From the NCBI GenBank assembly GCA_015056815.1, contig SVFN01000018.1, forward strand, positions 25,424-89,423: a stretch of DNA of 64,000 bases. Direction: 5' to 3'. The DNA is from Lachnospiraceae bacterium. GTDB lineage: Bacteria > Bacillota > Clostridia > Lachnospirales > Lachnospiraceae. A model generated the notes under the pieces. It did no database searches and was not told where the DNA came from. It saw nothing but the letters and a program-made list of their open reading frames with translations. Below are positions 1-7,206 of this stretch, one piece after another. The number at the start of each line of letters is the position of its first letter. Positions within the stretch are counted from its first letter, which is position 1. The position numbers and the translations under genes were made by a program.

Positions 1-1718
1 TTGGCATTCAGATTTTGTATGATATGTTTAACCGCTTTGAAGACACGTGGTGCGAGCGTGTCTATTCGCCGTGGGTGGATCTGGATGAGATCATGCGAAA
101 GGAGCGGATCCCGTTATTTGCCTTAGAGTCCCAGGAGCCTGTGAAGGATTTTGATTTTCTGGGGATTACGCTTCAATATGAAATGTGTTATACCAATATC
201 CTGCAGGTATTGGATCTGGCTCAGATCCCGCTTCTTGCCAAAGAGCGTACCTGGGAGCACCCGGTTGTGATCGGAGGAGGACCTTGTTCCTACAATCCCG
301 AACCGATCGCAGATTTCTTTGATCTGTTTTATATCGGAGAGGGGGAGACCGGTTACAGGGCATTGCTGGATCTGTATAAAAAAGCAAAAGCAGAAAATAT
401 GAGCAGACTGGATTTTCTGGCAGAGGCGGGGAAGTTGCCGGGGATTTATTGTCCGCTCTTTTATGAGACAGAATATAAAGAAGACGGTACGATCGCTGCG
501 TTTAAACCGACAAGGGACGGGATACCCATACAGATCATTAAACAGATTGAAATGGAAGTCAGCGATACCTACTATCCGAAGAAACCTGTCGTCCCGTTTA
601 TTAAGGTCACGCAGGACAGGGTGGTTTTGGAGATTCAGAGAGGGTGTATCAGAGGATGCCGCTTCTGTCAGGCGGGGCAGCTTTACCGGCCGGTGCGTGA
701 GCGTGATGTGAAGATGCTTAAAGAATATGCGGTTGAGATGCTTCGCGCCACGGGGCATGAGGAGATTTCCTTAAGCTCGTTAAGCTCCAGCGATTACAGT
801 AAGCTTCCGGAGCTGATCGATTTTCTGATCGAGGAATGCGATAAGAGAAAGATCAATATTTCACTGCCGAGCCTGCGTATCGATGCATTTTCCCTGGATG
901 TGATGAGCAAGGTGCAGGATGTCAGAAAGAGCAGCCTTACCTTTGCACCGGAGGCAGGGACGCAGAGAATGCGGAATGTGATCAATAAAGGATTGACCGA
1001 AGAAGTTATTTTGAGCGGAGCTGCCGAGGCGTTTAAAGGCGGCTGGACGAAAGTCAAATTGTATTTTATGCTGGGACTCCCGACTGAGACGGAGGAGGAC
1101 AGACGCGGAATAGCGATTCTCAGTAATGAAGTGGCTAAGACCTTTTATGATACCGTTCCGAAAGAAGAACGCAAGGGAAAAGTGCAGGTGACGGCAAGTA
1201 CCTCTTTCTTTATTCCCAAACCGTTTACACCGTTTCAATGGGCAGCCATGCATACTGCCGAGGAGTTTATTTCCTATGCGAAAACGGTAAAAGATGCCGT
1301 CAGGGAGCAGTTAAATCAGAAGGTGATCAAATATAACTGGCATGAGGCGGATATTTCTCTGTTAGAGGGGGTATTTGCCAGAGGGGACCGCAAGGTCTGC
1401 AAAGTTATTCTGGATGCGTATCATAAAGGCTGTTTCTTTGATGCATGGAGCGAATATTATAAGCATGATGTGTGGCTGGAGGCCTTTCGTGAGAATGGTA
1501 TTTCCATCGATTTTTATACGACAAGAGAGCGTAAGCTGGATGAAATCTTTCCCTGGGATTTCATTGACTGCGGCGTGAGTCGTAAGTTCTTTGAAAGAGA
1601 ATGGCTAAGGGCAACGAAAGACCAGGTAACGACTCCCAACTGCCGTATGCAGTGTCAGGGCTGCGGGGCGGCGAGATTCGGCGGCGGAGTATGTTTTGAG
1701 CCCAGGGAGGAAGCATAA
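1..1718 (+). CDS. Radical SAM protein, TIGR03960 family (5' end outside window)
   Basis: The reading frame is open from base 1 and reads sensibly upstream of the first possible start (TTG at 15), so the gene begins outside the window; perhaps 50 residues are missing. The N-terminal part has the fold expected of a B12-binding-like domain (GGGPCSYNPEP, then a GEGE motif). It is followed by a radical SAM core with the cluster motif CIRGCRFC, whose cysteines are residues 211, 215 and 218 counted from the TTG. The C-terminus carries a further cysteine cluster (NCRMQCQGCG), typical of TIGR03960 proteins. The gene lies 2 bp from its usual partner, the TIGR03936/DUF2344 protein, which some Bacillota fuse to it. 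The family's reaction is not established; the conserved link with RNase G and ribosomal genes suggests RNA modification, which is inference. Confidence 0.9.
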   Translation, partial: GIQILYDMFNRFEDTWCERVYSPWVDLDEIMRKERIPLFALESQEPVKDFDFLGITLQYEMCYTNILQVLDLAQIPLLAKERTWEHPVVIGGGPCSYNPEPIADFFDLFYIGEGETGYRALLDLYKKAKAENMSRLDFLAEAGKLPGIYCPLFYETEYKEDGTIAAFKPTRDGIPIQIIKQIEMEVSDTYYPKKPVVPFIKVTQDRVVLEIQRGCIRGCRFCQAGQLYRPVRERDVKMLKEYAVEMLRATGHEEISLSSLSSSDYSKLPELIDFLIEECDKRKINISLPSLRIDAFSLDVMSKVQDVRKSSLTFAPEAGTQRMRNVINKGLTEEVILSGAAEAFKGGWTKVKLYFMLGLPTETEEDRRGIAILSNEVAKTFYDTVPKEERKGKVQVTASTSFFIPKPFTPFQWAAMHTAEEFISYAKTVKDAVREQLNQKVIKYNWHEADISLLEGVFARGDRKVCKVILDAYHKGCFFDAWSEYYKHDVWLEAFRENGISIDFYTTRERKLDEIFPWDFIDCGVSRKFFEREWLRATKDQVTTPNCRMQCQGCGAARFGGGVCFEPREEA

Positions 1719-1720
1719 TT

Positions 1721-2464
1721 ATGAAAGTACGTATTAAATTCCGTAAGTCCGGTCCGATGGTCTTTATCGGTCATCTGGACGTGATGCGGTATTTCCAGAA
1801 GGCAATACGAAGGGCGGATATTGATATTGCCTATACACAGGGATTCAATCCGCACCAGATCATGTCCTTTGCGGCGCCTCTTGGCGTAGGGCTTTGCAGT
1901 GACGGGGAATATTTTGATATCGAATGTAACAGTGTGACGACGTCGGACGATATGAGGGACAGGCTGCAGGCGGCTATGGTGGAAGGGTTTGAAATCGTTA
2001 ATGTGCGGTCGCTTCCGGATACTGCCGGCAATGCCATGGCGAGTGTGGCGGCGGCAAAGTATGTGGTAAGGTTAAGGTATGACGCGGCAGACGGTATTGA
2101 CTACCCTGGTCTGATCGGACGCTTCTATGATCAGCCAACGATTCCGGTGGTAAAGCAGACCAAAAAGAGTGAAAAAGAGATCGATATCAGGCCACATATT
2201 TATGAGCTTTCCTGCGAGATGGAAAAGACGGCGGACGGAAAAGAAAAACCGGTGTTTACCATGCTGGTCAATGCGAGCAGTGCAGGGAATATCAAGCCTT
2301 CTCTCGTACTCGAGAGCTTTTATCGGTTTGCCGGACTGCAGGCAGGGGAATTTGACTGGATCGTGACAAGAATAGATACCTATACAAATACCGGTACAGA
2401 TGAGTCACCTGTTTTTGTCCCGCTTGATGAAGTGGGCAGGATCATAGGAGAAACCGGTGTCTGA
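1721..2464 (+). CDS. TIGR03936 family radical SAM-associated protein (DUF2344)
   Basis: A 247-residue protein starting at an ATG two bases after the radical SAM stop, with a GGGAGG ribosome site at 1705-1710. The N-terminal pattern (RIKFRKSGPMVFIGHLD, then a QGFNPHQIMSFAAPLGVG stretch) is the signature of the DUF2344 / TIGR03936 family. Members occur next to, or fused to, TIGR03960 radical SAM proteins. The tight spacing implies translational coupling and a joint function. The molecular role is unknown in the family; an RNA-substrate subunit is only inference. Confidence 0.9.
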   Translation: MKVRIKFRKSGPMVFIGHLDVMRYFQKAIRRADIDIAYTQGFNPHQIMSFAAPLGVGLCSDGEYFDIECNSVTTSDDMRDRLQAAMVEGFEIVNVRSLPDTAGNAMASVAAAKYVVRLRYDAADGIDYPGLIGRFYDQPTIPVVKQTKKSEKEIDIRPHIYELSCEMEKTADGKEKPVFTMLVNASSAGNIKPSLVLESFYRFAGLQAGEFDWIVTRIDTYTNTGTDESPVFVPLDEVGRIIGETGV

Positions 2465-2471
2465 AAGAAAG

Positions 2472-2493
2472 ACGAATCCTGTTGGTTCGTTTT
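2472..2493 (+). terminator. Weak hairpin with T-run between DUF2344 gene and rng
   Basis: ACGAATCC, a four-base loop and GGTTCGT pair with one bulged base and are followed by TTTT. The stem is short and the next gene starts only 70 bp later in the same direction, so this may be an attenuator, an RNA-processing site or nothing. Confidence 0.25.
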
Positions 2494-2559
2494 AGCGGAT
2501 CATTTTATAAAAAAGTATCAAATACTCGTAAGGTAAGGGAAGGCGGGTGAGTTTTACCC

Positions 2560-3756
2560 ATGAAAAAACTGATCTTAACAGAAATAGATGGTAAAAAATA
2601 TTCTTTTTATTATGAGGATGACCTACTGACCGAAATGGATGTTCTGGTCCCGTCAAAAGGGAATGTGGCTGAGATCGGTCAGATCTTTGTAGGGCAGGTC
2701 AAGAAGATCCTGCCGAATATCCAGGCGGCTTTTATCGAATATGCCAAGGGGCAGAACGGCTTTTTGCCCTTGTCGGATCTGGGCGAACGCAAAGATTATC
2801 TGAAATGTGGTGACCTGCTGCCGGTACAGATCGAAAAAGCCGCAGTGAAGACAAAGGACCCCGTCCTTTCTACCAGACTTGCGCTGAGTGGTCATTATAC
2901 TGTCGTACAGCTCTATGATTCCCGTATCGGATATTCCGCCAAATTAATGCAGGAGCGCAAAGAATATCTGAGAGCAGAGACCGAGAAAGATTTAAAAGCG
3001 TTACAGGACGGGTTTAAAGAACGGTTTGGAGAATGTATCGGGATTGTGGTGCGGACCAGCGCAGAAAAGGAAGATGTTACGCCACAGATGATTTTGGATG
3101 AGGCAAAAGCGCTTTCGGAGCAGTTGGGAGATCTCTATAAACATTCAAAGATGCGGACTTTATATTCGGTTCTTTACGGAAAGGCTTCGTTTGGCCTGCA
3201 AAAGTATTATCATTTCCGGCAGTTGGGCGTTGAGGAGATCGTGACAGATGATAAGGATGTTTACGAGGAACTGTCCGGAGCCGCGAAAAAAGACGGCTTT
3301 ACGGAACTGAACATTCGGTTTTATGAGGATCCGGATTATCCGTTGAGAGCACTTTACAGTCTGCAGACCGGATTGGAGGAAGTACTATTTAAGAAAGTCT
3401 GGTTAAAATGTGGCGGTTTTCTGGTGATCGAGGAGACAGAGGCACTTTCGGTGATCGATGTAAATTCCGGAAAGAACATTTCCGGCAAAGAACGGGAAAG
3501 CACTTTTGCAAAGATCAATCGGGAGGCTGCCATAGAATCCGCCAGACAGATCCGGCTGCGCAATTTAAGCGGTATCATATTGATCGATTTTATTAACTGT
3601 AAAGAGGAATCGTCATTTATAGAAGTATTGAAACAGGAATTTTTAAAAGATCCGGTAAAGACTTATTTTGTGGACATAACGCCGCTTGGGCTGGTGGAGA
3701 TCACCCGACAGAAAAAGACGGCACCGCTTAGTGAAAAATTGATGCCCAATCGCTAA
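2560..3756 (+). CDS. rng: Ribonuclease E/G family endoribonuclease
   Basis: A 398-residue protein with an S1-like domain at about residues 35-115 (VGQVKKILPNIQAAFIEY), then the RNase E/G catalytic core. The two metal-binding aspartates are visible as D300 in VIDVNSGK and D343 in LIDFINC, 43 residues apart, the same spacing as D303 and D346 in E. coli RNase E. The protein ends soon after the core (LGLVEITRQKK) and lacks the C-terminal CPxC zinc-link and small domain of E. coli RNase G. It is likely a single-strand-specific, 5'-monophosphate-sensing endonuclease acting in rRNA processing or mRNA decay. Its place upstream of rplU is the usual one for rng in this lineage. Confidence 0.9.
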   Translation: MKKLILTEIDGKKYSFYYEDDLLTEMDVLVPSKGNVAEIGQIFVGQVKKILPNIQAAFIEYAKGQNGFLPLSDLGERKDYLKCGDLLPVQIEKAAVKTKDPVLSTRLALSGHYTVVQLYDSRIGYSAKLMQERKEYLRAETEKDLKALQDGFKERFGECIGIVVRTSAEKEDVTPQMILDEAKALSEQLGDLYKHSKMRTLYSVLYGKASFGLQKYYHFRQLGVEEIVTDDKDVYEELSGAAKKDGFTELNIRFYEDPDYPLRALYSLQTGLEEVLFKKVWLKCGGFLVIEETEALSVIDVNSGKNISGKERESTFAKINREAAIESARQIRLRNLSGIILIDFINCKEESSFIEVLKQEFLKDPVKTYFVDITPLGLVEITRQKKTAPLSEKLMPNR

Positions 3757-3783
3757 AATATATACTGTAAGAAGGAAAAAAAC

Positions 3784-4923
3784 ATGAGTGAAAACAGACA
3801 TGTATGGGGGTATTGGAAGTGCCCTTCCTGTGCCACGATCATACGCGGAGATAACAGAGTATGCCCGCAGTGCGGTACGCCGATTCCAAATAATGTAAGG
3901 TATATGCCGCCGGACGATCCGCAGGTACGGGAAGCAATCGGCAATGGCAAGGCCGTTGATTCTTACGTAGAGTATGTGGATAAAGAGAAAGAGAGCGATC
4001 AGGCAAACTGGAACTGCGAATACTGCGGTTATCAGAATCCGTATGATGCTCTGACCTGTCAGGGCTGCTGCGCACCAAGGTATGAATCCGAACAGGATTA
4101 TTTCGGTAATGCGATGAATCACACGGAAGAAGACAAGAAGGAGCGGGAGATTCATGGACTGCCGAATAACCGGCCCGCGCCACCGCCGGTCAGACCGCAG
4201 GTTGGTCAGAATAACCGCCAAACGGATGCAAAGCAAAAACGGTTTACCGGTATTGCGATTGCGGCAGTTGTGATTCTGTTTTTGATCTGGCTGTTTACTC
4301 CGGTCACGCGAAGCTCCGTGATCCAGAGCTTCCGTTGGGAACGCAATGTGGAAGTAGAGGAATATACCCTGTGTCACGAGGATGACTGGACACTGCCGGA
4401 AGGTGCGACGCTGACGGATACCAAACAGGAAATACATCATTATAACCAGGTTCTGGATCACTATGAGACGAAGACCAGGCAAGTCTCGCATCAGGAACAG
4501 GACGGGTATGATACCGAATACAGGGATCTTGGCAACGGCCAGTATGAGACGGTACAGACACCGAGATACAAGACGGTATGGGAGACAGAGACCTATGAAG
4601 AACCGGTCTACAAAGATGTCCCGGAATACCGTACCAAGTATTACTATGACATTGGAAGATGGAAGAAGGTTGATGATCTTCCGACTTCCGGAAATGACCA
4701 GAATCCTGTCTGGCATGAATGCGAGTATCCTGAAGATGTTTCCTCTCCAGACTATGGAGATAAAAGGCAGGGACCGAAGCAGGAAACCTATTTTGTCATC
4801 ATAAAAGATAAAAAAGGAAAAGAACAGGAAGTCGAATATCCTTATTCGGAATGGACTGCCTTGTCTGCCGGAGATAAGATTTCTTATAAGACGCACCGTT
4901 TCAGCAATAAGCCGTTAAATTAA
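3784..4923 (+). CDS. Membrane protein with two cytoplasmic zinc ribbons, unknown function
   Basis: A 379-residue protein; start ATG preceded by AAGGAAAA. Two CxxC-CxxC zinc ribbons are seen: C13/C16 with C27/C30, and C78/C81 with C92/C95. A proline-rich linker follows, then one transmembrane helix at about residues 153-172 (FTGIAIAAVVILFLIWLF). The roughly 200-residue C-terminal part is probably outside the cell. It is rich in tyrosine, glutamate and threonine and repeats the pattern YETxT / YKTVWETETYEEP, suggesting a beta-rich domain. It follows rng by 27 bp and is probably co-transcribed. I do not recognise a function; similar zinc-ribbon plus single-helix proteins are common, uncharacterised Clostridia proteins. 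Confidence 0.75.
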   Translation: MSENRHVWGYWKCPSCATIIRGDNRVCPQCGTPIPNNVRYMPPDDPQVREAIGNGKAVDSYVEYVDKEKESDQANWNCEYCGYQNPYDALTCQGCCAPRYESEQDYFGNAMNHTEEDKKEREIHGLPNNRPAPPPVRPQVGQNNRQTDAKQKRFTGIAIAAVVILFLIWLFTPVTRSSVIQSFRWERNVEVEEYTLCHEDDWTLPEGATLTDTKQEIHHYNQVLDHYETKTRQVSHQEQDGYDTEYRDLGNGQYETVQTPRYKTVWETETYEEPVYKDVPEYRTKYYYDIGRWKKVDDLPTSGNDQNPVWHECEYPEDVSSPDYGDKRQGPKQETYFVIIKDKKGKEQEVEYPYSEWTALSAGDKISYKTHRFSNKPLN

Positions 4924-5018
4924 ATGCGTTTTGGAAAAACGCCGAAAACAGCCGTTTGGTGATAAAACAGTAACCTTCGTTACATAAGGAATTGCATGTT
5001 GAAAGATATTGGTTAGAT

Positions 5019-5093
5019 ATGGAAAACAGTTTTGAGAAAAGTGAGAAAAAAGTAGAATATCTGGAATTGATCTATGATCTGATCTTTGTATAA
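5019..5093 (+). pseudogene. Remnant of an LtrA-family gene start (24 codons)
   Basis: An ATG at 5019 opens 24 codons ending in KKVEYLELIYDLIFV and then TAA. This peptide resembles the conserved N-terminus of LtrA (low temperature requirement A) membrane proteins, where the same ExLELxYDLIFV motif opens the first helix of a protein of roughly 350-400 residues. Nothing further of LtrA is present; the Nudix gene starts 38 bp later. I read it as the stump left by a deletion. The rest of the 4924-5130 gap holds a small hairpin (GCGTTTT, loop, AAAACGC) just after the previous stop and nothing else that I recognise. Confidence 0.45.
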
Positions 5094-5130
5094 ATGATGG
5101 GCGTAAGAAAACGGATTGGAAAGGAGCACA

Positions 5131-5709
5131 ATGATGGAATGGATTCGCTTTGAAAAGGTGCGGCAGGGAAAATATCTGAGAAATTATGAAATCACCTATC
5201 TGAACAAAGCAGGGAAAGAAAAAACATATGAAATGGTCAGCTTCAATGAGATGACGGATGTTTCCCAACTGGGGAATAAAACGAATGGCATTTCCATCGC
5301 TGCGACAGTGGAGGGAAAGCTGTTGCTGCTTAAAGAATTCCGCATGGCGGTCGGAAGAACGGTCTATAATCTGTGCGCAGGCATGATAGAGCCTGATGAA
5401 ACGGTGGAAGATTGTATCAGTCGCGAGCTCTACGAGGAAGTCGGGTTAAAAGTGAAGCGGATCAAAAAAATCCTGCCTCCTTCTTTTGCGGCAGTCGGCA
5501 TTTCCGATACCTGTACCAGACTCTGCTTTATCGAAGCAGAAGGCTCACTGGCCTTCCATGGATCGGATAATGAGCAGATCCAGGCGGGGCTTTATTCGAA
5601 AGAAGAGGTGGAAAAACTACTGGAAACCGAAAGCTTTTCTTCCAGAAGCCAGCTTGTCGCGTATGCCTTTTTGCAGGGAATGTTTGACCAGGGAGAAACC
5701 GAAAGCTAA
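5131..5709 (+). CDS. Nudix hydrolase, ADP-ribose pyrophosphatase type
   Basis: Start chosen at ATG 5131 (or the next codon, 5134) because AAGGAG lies at 5121-5126; the frame is open to a TTG at 5116 but that codon overlaps the ribosome site region. The product is about 192 residues. A complete Nudix box is present: G, five residues, E, seven residues, then RELYEEVGL (GMIEPDE...RELYEEVGL). The box glutamates bind the divalent metals that activate water. The upstream FRMAVGRTVYNLCAGMIE segment resembles ADP-ribose pyrophosphatases, so nucleotide-sugar or ADP-ribose cleavage is likely, but substrate cannot be fixed from sequence. It stands alone, followed by the rplU promoter region. Confidence 0.88.
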   Translation: MMEWIRFEKVRQGKYLRNYEITYLNKAGKEKTYEMVSFNEMTDVSQLGNKTNGISIAATVEGKLLLLKEFRMAVGRTVYNLCAGMIEPDETVEDCISRELYEEVGLKVKRIKKILPPSFAAVGISDTCTRLCFIEAEGSLAFHGSDNEQIQAGLYSKEEVEKLLETESFSSRSQLVAYAFLQGMFDQGETES

Positions 5710-5836
5710 AGCGATAAAAGAGCCTAAAAAAGGATCGGATACTGTGATGTTACCTGAATGTGCAATATGCACAAAATATCAACTCTGTCCTAATGATTTT
5801 CTACAATATGCAAATGTATTTTTTTTGAGTGAAAAC

Positions 5837-5866
5837 TTGACAATTTTACCCTCTGTATGCTAATAT
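5837..5866 (+). promoter_or_regulatory. Candidate promoter of the rplU-prp-rpmA operon
   Basis: TTGACA at 5837-5842 is a perfect -35 box; an 18-base spacer leads to TAATAT at 5861-5866, a fair -10. The site sits just before the L21 leader. The preceding AT-rich stretch 5710-5836 holds only a small inverted repeat (TGTGCA, ATA, TGCACA at about 5759-5773). Confidence 0.6.
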
Positions 5867-5867
5867 A

Positions 5868-5956
5868 CAACAGTATGCCGCATAATTAGGTATAAGCTTG
5901 TCCGGCGAAAGCGGGATAACACCAAAATTAGCGAGTAATTTTGATAGGAGGTGCCC
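5868..5956 (+). ncRNA. Ribosomal protein L21 leader (L21_leader-like cis-regulatory RNA)
   Basis: The untranslated segment between the promoter and rplU contains the pattern I associate with the Bacillota L21 leader: ATAATTAGGTATAAGCTTG, TCCGGCGAAAGCGGGA, AACACCAAAATTAGCG and AGTAATTTTGATAGGAGG. TCCGGCGAAAGCGGGA can form a short GC stem, and CAAAATTA with TAATTTTG forms another immediately before the ribosome site. L21 leaders are thought to give feedback control by L21 on rplU-prp-rpmA. Identification is from memory of the motif, not a covariance-model search. Confidence 0.7.
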
Positions 5957-5957
5957 T

Positions 5958-6263
5958 ATGTACGCAATTATTGCAACAGGTGGAAAGCAGTACAAGGTTT
6001 CTGAAGGCGATGTGATCAAAGTTGAGAAGCTTGCAGCAGAAGCTGGCGAGACTGTTACATTTGACAATGTTCTTGCAATCAGCGATTCCGGTCTCAGTGT
6101 AGGTATGGACGTTGCGAAAGCTAACGTATCCGCTACTGTATTAGAGCAGGGACGCAGCAGAAAGGTAATCGTTTACAAGTATAAGAGAAAAACCGGTTAC
6201 CATAAGAAAAACGGTCATAGACAAGCATACACACAGGTTAAGATCGACAAGATTAATAACTAA
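5958..6263 (+). CDS. rplU: 50S ribosomal protein L21
   Basis: A 101-residue protein starting [14 protein letters not shown], the standard L21 N-terminus. The ATG at 5958 is preceded by AGGAGGTG at 5947-5954. The frame is open upstream to 5898, but that part is the leader RNA. The C-terminal [16 protein letters not shown] segment is the conserved rRNA-binding tail. L21 binds 23S rRNA in the large subunit. First gene of the rplU-prp-rpmA operon; usual length for the family. Confidence 0.98.
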   Translation: MYAIIATGGKQYKVSEGDVIKVEKLAAEAGETVTFDNVLAISDSGLSVGMDVAKANVSATVLEQGRSRKVIVYKYKRKTGYHKKNGHRQAYTQVKIDKINN

Positions 6264-6275
6264 TCGGTATTTGAT

Positions 6276-6602
6276 ATGACAATCGTTACGATGTATCGGG
6301 ATAAACAGGGACAGTATATCGGTTTTAAGGTGAACGGCCATGCAGGGTATGCACCGGACGGTGAAGATATCGTATGTGCTGCCATTTCTGCACTGACCAT
6401 TACGACAATGAATTCGATCGAGACTATTGTCGGTGAGCCTTTTGATTACAAAGAGGATCAGAAAAAAGGTCTTATGCTGTTCAGACTGGGAAGCACAGGA
6501 TCCTGTGATGTACAGTTACTGCTAAGATCCATGGTTTTGGGTCTGTCCCAGATACAGGATAGTTATCCAAAGTATTTAAAACTCAAATATAAGGAGGTGT
6601 AA
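6276..6602 (+). CDS. prp: Ribosomal-processing cysteine protease Prp
   Basis: A 108-residue YsxB/Prp family protein between rplU and rpmA, its conserved place in Bacillota. The catalytic pair is intact: H22 in NGHAGYA and C34 in [10 protein letters not shown], the same numbers as in the S. aureus enzyme. Prp removes the N-terminal extension of L27; the L27 encoded next door carries the matching site. No strong ribosome site precedes the ATG at 6276, so translation may be coupled to rplU, whose stop lies 12 bp upstream. Confidence 0.95.
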   Translation: MTIVTMYRDKQGQYIGFKVNGHAGYAPDGEDIVCAAISALTITTMNSIETIVGEPFDYKEDQKKGLMLFRLGSTGSCDVQLLLRSMVLGLSQIQDSYPKYLKLKYKEV

Positions 6603-6606
6603 TACA

Positions 6607-6891
6607 ATGTTAAAGATGAACCTTCAATTTTTTGCTCATAAAAAGGGAGTTGGTTCTACCAAGAACGGTAGAGATTCCGAGTCTAAGAGATTAGGAGCAA
6701 AGAGAGCTGACGGACAGTTCGTAAAAGCTGGAAATATCTTATACAGACAGCGTGGTACTAAGATTCATCCGGGTGTCAATGTAGGACGCGGCGGTGACGA
6801 TACATTATTTGCTTTAGTAGACGGTGTATTAAGATTTGAGAGAAGCGGAAGAGACAGAAAGCAGGCTTCCGTATATCCGGCAGAACAGTAA
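6607..6891 (+). CDS. rpmA: 50S ribosomal protein L27 (with Prp-cleaved N-terminal extension)
   Basis: A 94-residue L27. The N-terminus [14 protein letters not shown] has the extension found in Bacillota L27, with the Prp site expected between the two F residues' end and A10 (LQFF then AHKKG). After cleavage the new N-terminus reaches the peptidyl-transferase centre. A strong AAGGAGGTG ribosome site lies at 6591-6599. Last gene of the operon; a strong terminator follows at once. Confidence 0.98.
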   Translation: MLKMNLQFFAHKKGVGSTKNGRDSESKRLGAKRADGQFVKAGNILYRQRGTKIHPGVNVGRGGDDTLFALVDGVLRFERSGRDRKQASVYPAEQ

Positions 6892-6897
6892 AAAGGT

Positions 6898-6934
6898 GAG
6901 CTTCAAACGTTTGTTTCGTTTGAAGCTCTTTTCT
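6898..6934 (+). terminator. Intrinsic terminator of rplU-prp-rpmA
   Basis: Perfect 12-bp inverted repeat GAGCTTCAAACG / CGTTTGAAGCTC around a TTTGTTT loop, followed by TTTTCTTAATT, seven bases after the rpmA stop. Confidence 0.88.
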
Positions 6935-6958
6935 TAATTGTCTGAATGAGAAACTCAA

Positions 6959-7083
6959 GGAACTAAAATCACGATCCAAAAATCGGTGCCAGAGTGCGAT
7001 GAACGACGGCGGAGTGAATACGACAGAGGAGAGAATGCGCTCTTCCTGGAAGCACCGATTGTTTGGATACGGAACTTTAAAAC
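6959..7083 (+). repeat. Tandem inverted-repeat unit, copy 1
   Basis: Copy 1 of a 113-bp unit. Its outer arms ATCCAAAAATCGGTGC (from 6974) and GCACCGATTGTTTGGAT (7052-7068) pair almost perfectly; inner arms AGAGTGCG and TGCGCTCT extend the stem. GGAACTaaaa (6959) and GGAACTttaaaa (7071) border it. The centre, ATGAACGACGGCGGAGTGAA and after, is conserved with copy 2. No protein-coding pattern is credible. Confidence 0.8.
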
Positions 7084-7195
7084 AGTATCCAAAAATCGGC
7101 GCCAGAGTGCGATGAACGACGGCGGAGTGAATACGACAGAGGAGAGAATGCGCTCTGCCTAAAAGCACCGATTGTTTGGATACGGAACTTTAAAA
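7084..7195 (+). repeat. Tandem inverted-repeat unit, copy 2
   Basis: Copy 2, offset exactly 113 bp and nearly identical. Outer arms GTATCCAAAAATCGG (from 7085) and CCGATTGTTTGGATAC (to 7183) are slightly better matched than in copy 1. It ends with GGAACTTTAAAA just before the obg ribosome site AAAGGAG, so both copies may lie in the obg leader RNA. The 6935-6958 segment before copy 1 shows nothing else. Confidence 0.8.
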
Positions 7196-7206
7196 AGGAG
7201 AAAAGC

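Noticed and set aside
3643..4896. A 417-codon open frame on the minus strand
   Set aside because: It is fully antisense to the rng end and the zinc-ribbon gene, which has intact CxxC motifs, good ribosome site and normal codon use. The antisense product is a low-complexity R/I/L/F-rich chain with no domain.
6959..7195. CRISPR array
   Set aside because: Only two units, each over 100 bp and themselves palindromic, with no spacers and no cas genes in the window.
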